Source: JBMNRY01 sp050944915 (GTDB lineage: Bacteria > Bacillota > Limnochordia > JAAZLZ01). From it: 28,770 bases of DNA. A program made the position numbers and the translations under genes. This document shows positions 24,060 through 28,770 of the stretch, one piece after another. Within the stretch, counting starts at the first letter, position 1; each line of letters opens with the position of its first letter. The notes beneath the pieces are model-generated. The model was not told the DNA's origin, ran no database searches, and saw only the letters and a list, made by a program, of their open reading frames with translations. The stretch covers positions 1 through 28,770 of the forward strand of contig JBMNRY010000017.1 of NCBI GenBank assembly GCA_050944915.1. The letters are read 5' to 3'.

Positions 24060-24815
24060 ATGTTTAGTTTAGCAGGTCGTGGGGCCATCGTCACAGGAGG
24101 GAGCCGGGGAATCGGCGCTACCCTCGCCCTTGCTCTAGCCCAAGCGGGTGCCGAAGTAATTGTTACCGCCAGGGATCCCGAACGGTTGGCGGCCGAAGCA
24201 GAGCGGATCTCGAAACTCACCGGTCAACGGGTAACCCCCGTAGCCCTAGATCTGACCAACGTCGACGATATTCAACTACTAGTGGACAAAGCATTGGAAT
24301 TATGGGGTAAAATCGATATATTGGTAAATAACGCTGGTTATAACCTTCCGGAGCCCGCGGTGGAAGTCACCGAAGACCACTGGGATCGGATCGTCGACTT
24401 AAATCTCAAGAGCCTCTTTTTCTGTTCCCAAGCCGTCGGCCGGGAGATGGTTAAGAGGCGATATGGGAGGATCATCAACATTAACTCCCAGATGGGCCTC
24501 GTCGGCTTATATAATCGTACCGTCTATTGTGCCAGTAAGGGTGGGGTGACCAATCTAACCCGGGCCCTGGCCGTCGAATGGGCGCCCTATAACGTGAACG
24601 TCAATGGCATTGCCCCGACCTTTTTTGAAACAGATCTGACCCGTCCTATGCTCGAAGACCCTGAATTCCATGAAGATGTGATCAGCCGCATTCCCAAAGG
24701 CCGGGTAGGTCAATTGCACGAATTGGCAGGTACCGTCATTTATTTAGCTTCCGATGCTTCCAGCATGGTCACCGGTCAGACAATTGCCGTCGATGGTGGC
24801 TGGACTGCTTGGTAA
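24060..24815 (+). CDS. Short-chain dehydrogenase/reductase (SDR)
   Basis: 251 residues from ATG 24060, where the usual SDR beginning (a hydrophobic strand leading into VTGGSRGIG) starts. A frame seven codons longer from TTG 24039 lacks proper ribosome binding site spacing. The cofactor motif is GGSRGIG (13-19), NNAG is at 90-93, and the catalytic set is Ser143, Tyr156 and Lys160 (YCASK). The overall pattern resembles gluconate 5-dehydrogenase and 2-deoxy-D-gluconate 3-dehydrogenase, which interconvert a hydroxyl and keto group on sugar acids. The zinc MDR gene begins 12 nt after the stop, so they form an operon. A four-codon start-stop frame lies just upstream (24031-24042). Confidence 0.92.
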   Translation: MFSLAGRGAIVTGGSRGIGATLALALAQAGAEVIVTARDPERLAAEAERISKLTGQRVTPVALDLTNVDDIQLLVDKALELWGKIDILVNNAGYNLPEPAVEVTEDHWDRIVDLNLKSLFFCSQAVGREMVKRRYGRIININSQMGLVGLYNRTVYCASKGGVTNLTRALAVEWAPYNVNVNGIAPTFFETDLTRPMLEDPEFHEDVISRIPKGRVGQLHELAGTVIYLASDASSMVTGQTIAVDGGWTAW

Positions 24816-24827
24816 AAGGAGGAATTA

Positions 24828-25850
24828 ATGGTGAAAGCGATCGTCCTTGTTGAACCTGGTCAGTTTCGCATTGAAGAAAGACCTGTTCCGGAAGCGGGAC
24901 CCGGTGAAGCCCTAATTAAGGTGCGGGCAGCGGGAATCTGCGGCTCGGATCTCCACGGTTATCGGGGCAGTCAACCCTTCATGACCTTCCCCCGGGTGAT
25001 GGGCCACGAATTCTCCGGCGAGATCGCCGCCTTCGGTCCCGGCTATGAAGGGCCTTTTAAGGTCGGTGACGCTGTGGTGGTGGATCCGGTGGTTAATTGC
25101 GGCCATTGTTACGCATGTCGGACCGGCAACCATAACGTTTGCCGTACAGTAGAAGTTTTAGGTGTCCACCGGGATGGAGCCTTTACCGAATATCTGGCGG
25201 TGCGCACCGATCGGATCCATCGGATGCCGGAAGGGATGGATTTCGTTACCGCTGCCCTGGTCGAGCCCTTATCCATCGGCGCTGAAGCCAACCGACGGGC
25301 TGCTACCCGGGATGGGGATCGGGTGGCTATTATCGGTGCCGGTCCTATCGGTTTGGTGAGCCTCTTAATCGCCAAGACTATGGACACCCAAGTGATCATC
25401 ACCGATATGGTTCCTTCCCGCCTAGAGTTGGCTAAACAGTTAGGTGCTGACCGGGTGGTCAATGTGGCCGAAGAGGATCCCGTAGAGGCCGTTATGGAAT
25501 TCACCGATAACGAGGGGGCCAGTGCCGTCATCGAGGCGGTAGGTTTGGAAGCAACCATCCGCCAGAGCATTGAAATGGTGGCACCTTCGGGCCGGATCGC
25601 CATGTTGGGCTTATCCAAGGGCGATCTAAAACTACCGGCCAGTGAACTGATTAAAAAGGGCGTGGATTTCCACGGTTCCCGTCTGAATTGTAACCAGTTC
25701 CCCGTGGTCCTAGAACTACTGGAACAAGGTAAATTCGATCCTACCCCCTTAATCAGTAAAGAGTATCACTTTACCGAAATGGAAAAAGCCATGGAGGATT
25801 TCGATAAACATCCTGATCAAGTCACGAAGGTGATCCTCACTTTCGACTAA
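24828..25850 (+). CDS. Zinc-dependent MDR dehydrogenase, sugar-acid/polyol type
   Basis: 340 residues. AAAGGAGGA just before ATG 24828 supports the start. Catalytic zinc ligands are Cys38 (CGSDLH), His60/Glu61 (GHEF) and Glu146 (VEPLSI). Structural zinc cysteines are 91, 94, 97 and 105. The NAD motif is GAGPIGLVSL. The sequence resembles the group containing L-galactonate 5-dehydrogenase and related starvation-sensing or polyol enzymes, and pairing with an SDR suggests stepwise oxidation/reduction (epimerisation) of a sugar acid. It is the fourth zinc MDR in the window and is clearly different from the others. Its stop codon is the first part of the structured element at 25848-25916. Confidence 0.88.
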   Translation: MVKAIVLVEPGQFRIEERPVPEAGPGEALIKVRAAGICGSDLHGYRGSQPFMTFPRVMGHEFSGEIAAFGPGYEGPFKVGDAVVVDPVVNCGHCYACRTGNHNVCRTVEVLGVHRDGAFTEYLAVRTDRIHRMPEGMDFVTAALVEPLSIGAEANRRAATRDGDRVAIIGAGPIGLVSLLIAKTMDTQVIITDMVPSRLELAKQLGADRVVNVAEEDPVEAVMEFTDNEGASAVIEAVGLEATIRQSIEMVAPSGRIAMLGLSKGDLKLPASELIKKGVDFHGSRLNCNQFPVVLELLEQGKFDPTPLISKEYHFTEMEKAMEDFDKHPDQVTKVILTFD

Positions 25851-25916
25851 AGAAAGTAAAGATCTGGGGGCTTTGCTCCCAGACCAAACATCTGGGAATT
25901 TTTCCGACTTTCTTTA
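25848..25916 (+). ncRNA. Candidate structured leader or attenuator RNA
   Basis: An outer 10-bp perfect inverted repeat, TAAAGAAAGT (25848-25857) with ACTTTCTTTA (25907-25916), encloses a hairpin TCTGGGGGC/GCTCCCAGA (25863-25871 with 25875-25883; one G-T pair, TTT loop). The 3' half of that hairpin can instead pair with TCTGGG at 25891-25896, which is followed by AATTTTT, a terminator-like alternative. The ribosome binding site of the next gene starts 8 nt after the outer stem. It may be a regulated leader or simply a compound terminator. Confidence 0.5.
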
Positions 25917-25939
25917 ATTTTCGAAGGAGGTGCCTTCCC

Positions 25940-26920
25940 TTGCCTAAGGTTTATGTAACCGATTATGAACACCCAAGTTTTATCCATGCGGAAAAGGTTT
26001 TGGAACGGGCCGGAATCAGCCTCGAATTGGCCCAAAGTAGAACGGAAGATGATGTCATCGCCAATTGTGGGGATGCCGACGGACTATTGGTCACCTATGC
26101 ACCGATTACCCGGAAGGTAATGGAAAATTTACCGAACTGTAAAATCGTGGTCCGGCTGGGAATCGGTTTCGATTGTATCGATATCCCAGCGGCGACGGAT
26201 CTGGGCGTTTGTGCCGTCAATGTGCCCAGCTATTGTGAAGAAGAAGTGGCCGACCATGCTCTAGCTTTGCTGCTGGCTTGTGCCCGCAAAGTGGTGGTGT
26301 TGAATAATACGGTCAAGGACCGGGTCTGGGATTACAAGACTGGGGGCACCATCTTCCCCTTAAGGGGTTCCGTTTTGGGATTGGTGGCCTTAGGCAAAAT
26401 CGCCCGTCATTTGGCGGAAAAGGTCCAACCATTAGGGATGAAGGTTTTAGGGTATGATCCCTTTGTGGATCCGGCAACGGCCGCTGCCGCCGGTATCGAG
26501 CTGGTGGACGATCTAGCCGAAATGGCCAGTCAGGTCGACTTCCTTTCGGTCCATGCCCCCTTAAGTGAAGCAACCAGGCATCTAGTCAACGAAGAAGTCC
26601 TCAGCAGGATGAAGCCGACGGCCTTTGTCATTAACACCGCTCGAGGGCCGGTCATCGATGAACAAGCCTTGATCAAATGTCTCCAAGAAGGGGGCATCGC
26701 CGGGGCCGGTCTCGATGTGGTGGACAAGGAACCCATTGCGCGGGATAATCCCTTGTTGACCATGGATAACGTCATTTTAACTCCCCATGTGGCTTGGTAT
26801 TCTACCGCCTCCATCGCCAAACTGCAGACCTTGGCTGCCGAAGAGGTTGTGCGGGTACTCCAAGGTGATTTGCCCAAGGCCCTGCTCAATCCAGATGTGG
26901 CCCATCGGAGACGTCAGTAA
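25940..26920 (+). CDS. D-2-hydroxyacid dehydrogenase, CtBP-like subgroup
   Basis: 326 residues from TTG 25940, 7 nt after AAGGAGGTG (25924-25932). Catalytic residues of the D-isomer-specific family are Arg235 (NTARG), Glu264 (DKEP) and His283 (TPHVAWYS); the last motif is typical of the C-terminal-binding-protein-like subgroup. The NAD-binding loop reads GLVALGKIA (147-155), where the family has a GxGxxG/A pattern after the strand (usually VGLG or VGFG): the first glycine is Ala here. Enzymes of this group reduce 2-keto acids (glyoxylate, hydroxypyruvate, phosphohydroxypyruvate relatives). After an SDR/MDR pair, a role in sugar-acid or hydroxypyruvate metabolism is likely; serine biosynthesis (SerA) is the other option. 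Confidence 0.9.
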   Translation: MPKVYVTDYEHPSFIHAEKVLERAGISLELAQSRTEDDVIANCGDADGLLVTYAPITRKVMENLPNCKIVVRLGIGFDCIDIPAATDLGVCAVNVPSYCEEEVADHALALLLACARKVVVLNNTVKDRVWDYKTGGTIFPLRGSVLGLVALGKIARHLAEKVQPLGMKVLGYDPFVDPATAAAAGIELVDDLAEMASQVDFLSVHAPLSEATRHLVNEEVLSRMKPTAFVINTARGPVIDEQALIKCLQEGGIAGAGLDVVDKEPIARDNPLLTMDNVILTPHVAWYSTASIAKLQTLAAEEVVRVLQGDLPKALLNPDVAHRRRQ

Positions 26921-26932
26921 CTATAGAAAGAA

Positions 26933-27817
26933 GTGTGTAATTCTGTGCGAAAGAGATTGCCATCGTGGTTTAAAATCAAACTCCCCGATCCCAAACTGAT
27001 GGCGGATACGAAAGCTTGTATCGACCGCTGGCAGTTGAATACCGTTTGTAAAGAAGCTAAATGTCCCAATGCTGGTGAGTGCTTTTCTAAGGGAACGGCT
27101 ACTGCATTAATCATGGGGGACACCTGCACCAGGGGCTGTCCTTTTTGTGCCGTCGCCACCGGCAAGCCCCAGCCTTTGGATCCAACGGAACCGGAGCGGG
27201 TAGCCAAGGCTGTGCAGGAAATGGGATTGAGCTACGTAGTAATCACCTCGGTAACTAGGGATGATCTACCCGATGGCGGAGCGGCCCATTTTGCGGCGAC
27301 TATTGCCGCGGTAAAGAAGTATTCCCCCCAGACCAAGGTGGAAGTCTTAATCCCCGACTTCCAAGGGGATCCTAAAGCTTTAGAAACCGTTGTAGAAGCG
27401 GGACCAGATGTGATCAGCCATAACCTGGAAACGGTACCCTCTTTGTATTCCAAGGTACGGGCTGGCGCCGACTACCAGCGTTCTCTGGGGGTCGTCGAAA
27501 GGATCAAGGAATTGGCGCGGGACATCTACTCCAAAACCGGCTTCATGCTCGGTTTGGGGGAAAGCCGGGAAGAAGTAATGGCGGTCTTAAAAGACCTGGT
27601 GCGGATCAAATGTGACATCGTGACCATCGGTCAATATCTCAGTCCCAGTGATAATCATTTATCGGTAGTAGAATTCATCGAACCCCATGTCTTTACCGAA
27701 TATGCTCGACTAGGGGAAGGGATGGGGATTCCCCGGGTGGTGGCGGGTCCACTGGTCCGCAGTTCTTACTTAGCCGAGGAAGCCCTGCCGGAGGCATCGA
27801 CCGGTGTATCTAGTTAG
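26933..27817 (+). CDS. lipA: Lipoyl synthase
   Basis: 294 residues from GTG 26933; GTG 26945 is an alternative, and the upstream AGAAAGAAG is a weak ribosome binding site for either. This radical-SAM enzyme inserts two sulfurs into octanoyl groups on lipoyl domains. Both iron-sulfur sites are visible: auxiliary cluster cysteines 39, 44 and 50 (CKEAKCPNAGEC) with the C-terminal RSSY serine (276-279), and the SAM cluster cysteines 65, 69 and 72 (CTRGCPFC). The gene overlaps lipB by 14 bp, so the two steps of lipoate assembly are made together. The E2 at 821 is the only lipoyl-domain protein in the window and a likely substrate. Confidence 0.97.
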   Translation: MCNSVRKRLPSWFKIKLPDPKLMADTKACIDRWQLNTVCKEAKCPNAGECFSKGTATALIMGDTCTRGCPFCAVATGKPQPLDPTEPERVAKAVQEMGLSYVVITSVTRDDLPDGGAAHFAATIAAVKKYSPQTKVEVLIPDFQGDPKALETVVEAGPDVISHNLETVPSLYSKVRAGADYQRSLGVVERIKELARDIYSKTGFMLGLGESREEVMAVLKDLVRIKCDIVTIGQYLSPSDNHLSVVEFIEPHVFTEYARLGEGMGIPRVVAGPLVRSSYLAEEALPEASTGVSS

Positions 27818-28490
27818 ATTAGGCTTTAGAGATTACCAGGAGGCCTATGGGCTGCAGTTAGCCCTAGTGGAAGCCCGGGCCGCCGGCCGCTGTCCCGATG
27901 TCCTATTATTAGTCGAGCATCCTCCAGTGATCACCATCGGACGGGCTGGGGGCCGGGATCACCTGTTGGTTCCGGTCCCCACCCTCCAAAAGGCTGGAAT
28001 CCAACTGGTCCCCATCGATCGAGGTGGCAACATCACCTACCATGGTCCCGGCCAGTTGGTGGGCTACCCCATCATGGATTTGCGGGAGCGGGACCGGGAT
28101 CTCCACCTGCTGCTGCGCAACTACGAAGAAGTCTTTATCCGAGTTTTAGCTGGCTACGATCTGAAGGGTCAAAGACAGGAAGGCTTAACAGGCGTTTGGA
28201 TCGGCGATGATAAAATCCTCGCCATCGGTGTCGGGGTGAAGCGGTGGATTTCTTACCACGGCTTTGCCTTTAATATCGATCCTGCCCTAGAACACTTCTC
28301 TTACATCCATCCCTGCGGGTTAATCGACAAAGGAGTGACCTCCCTGGCCAGACTCTTGGGCCGGCCTGTCGACGTCCAAGGGGTAGAAGAACGGGTCATT
28401 GAATCCTTCAGGCAAGTTTTTCAGGTCAACTTACAGCCGGTAGATTTAACAGAATTGGAAAAAGAGGCCGGTCTTGAACTCTCCCGTTGA
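27804..28490 (+). CDS. lipB: Octanoyl-[acyl-carrier-protein]:protein N-octanoyltransferase
   Basis: 228 residues from GTG 27804, inside the end of lipA, with GGAGG at about 27786-27790 upstream. LipB moves an octanoyl group from acyl carrier protein to the lipoyl-domain lysine, the step before LipA. Family motifs are RGGNITYHGPGQLVGYP (73-89; His80), the catalytic Lys137 in GDDKILAIGV, and the catalytic Cys171 in HPCGL. Length is normal. A hairpin with TTTT overlaps the stop codon. Confidence 0.97.
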   Translation: MYLVRLGFRDYQEAYGLQLALVEARAAGRCPDVLLLVEHPPVITIGRAGGRDHLLVPVPTLQKAGIQLVPIDRGGNITYHGPGQLVGYPIMDLRERDRDLHLLLRNYEEVFIRVLAGYDLKGQRQEGLTGVWIGDDKILAIGVGVKRWISYHGFAFNIDPALEHFSYIHPCGLIDKGVTSLARLLGRPVDVQGVEERVIESFRQVFQVNLQPVDLTELEKEAGLELSR

Positions 28491-28500
28491 GCGGCCTTTT
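28466..28500 (+). terminator. Possible intrinsic terminator at the lipB end
   Basis: GGCCG (28466-28470) pairs with CGGCC (28492-28496), followed by TTTT. The 21-nt interior can form extra weak pairs. The 5' arm lies in the last codons of lipB and spans its stop. Stem length is modest, so termination may be partial. Confidence 0.45.
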
Positions 28501-28544
28501 CAAGGAACCCATAGGAAGAGGGTACCATCTTCGAGGAGGAAAGG

Positions 28545-28770
28545 ATGAGGCAGATGAAACAAGGATTAATACCAGGGGATGCCGTTGAAGCTAAGGGATT
28601 GATGGCTGTCGCTGAAAAAATGTTGGTGGCCGCCCGTACGGCGCCTAAGGCCCGGGGGCGGGATAAACTGGTTTCCGCCATTGTCACCCCTGGACCCGTC
28701 CTTGATCAAATCAGGGAAAAGATGGTAGAGTTGGGGAAAGAGACCGGCTTTGGTGCCTTCACCAGGGATG
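28545..28770 (+). CDS. DUF2148 ferredoxin-like domain protein, N-terminal part (3' end outside window)
   Basis: The frame is open from ATG 28545 to the window end (75 codons); GGAGG at 28535-28539 is 5 nt upstream, and ATG 28554 is a second option. The segment AARTAPKARGRDKLVSAIVT is the hallmark of the DUF2148 family, proteins with a cysteine-containing, ferredoxin-like region of unknown function; the cysteines would lie beyond the window. Earlier residues form an amphipathic helix (KGLMAVAEKMLV). The gene lies 54 nt after lipB and may be in the same transcript if the hairpin is leaky. Confidence 0.8.
   Translation, partial: MRQMKQGLIPGDAVEAKGLMAVAEKMLVAARTAPKARGRDKLVSAIVTPGPVLDQIREKMVELGKETGFGAFTRD

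Overview
The window looks like a chromosomal segment of a diderm (outer-membrane-bearing) Firmicute. Strong AGGAGG-type ribosome binding sites, frequent GTG/TTG starts and moderately high GC (mid-50s % by eye, not computed) suggest Firmicutes. A complete RND pump operon with two TolC-family genes, and a glycine-betaine binding protein with a cleavable non-lipoprotein signal peptide, suggest an outer membrane. A Limnochordia/Hydrogenispora-like organism is a guess, not a result. I see no tRNA, rRNA, CRISPR array, transposase or phage gene, and the window is coding almost throughout.

Region 1 (1-11937, all + strand) is carbon metabolism. It starts with the end of an iron-dependent alcohol dehydrogenase. 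A full lipoyl E2 acyltransferase follows, then split transketolase pair 1, a zinc alcohol/polyol dehydrogenase, split transketolase pair 2, a second iron alcohol dehydrogenase, a BASS-type transporter, a threonine-3-dehydrogenase-like enzyme, an M20 amidohydrolase and an Asp/Glu-racemase-like protein. A strong bidirectional terminator closes it. The E2 has no E1 or E3 gene in the window; its nearest ThDP enzymes are the two transketolase pairs. This is the most unusual metabolic arrangement here.

Region 2 (12097-14918, - strand) is a three-gene ProX-ProV-ProW type compatible-solute ABC importer, with a recognisable promoter and a dyad in its leader.

Region 3 (15234-22816, + strand) is an RND efflux operon: adaptor, pump, a short TolC-like protein that appears to lack its beta-barrel segments, a full-length TolC-like protein, and a TetR regulator. 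A near-consensus promoter is followed directly by a perfect 12-bp palindrome, the likely TetR operator, so the operon is probably autorepressed.

Region 4 (22849-28490) holds further dehydrogenases: a divergent zinc MDR on the - strand, then an SDR, a zinc MDR and a CtBP-like 2-hydroxyacid dehydrogenase on the + strand. The 89-nt gap before the last of these can fold into an unusual nested or alternative RNA structure. lipA and lipB (lipoate biosynthesis, which could serve the E2 of region 1) follow, and the window ends inside a DUF2148 ferredoxin-like gene. In all, eight NAD(P)-type dehydrogenases lie within 27 kb, suggesting a sugar, polyol or sugar-acid catabolic neighbourhood whose substrate cannot be named from sequence alone.
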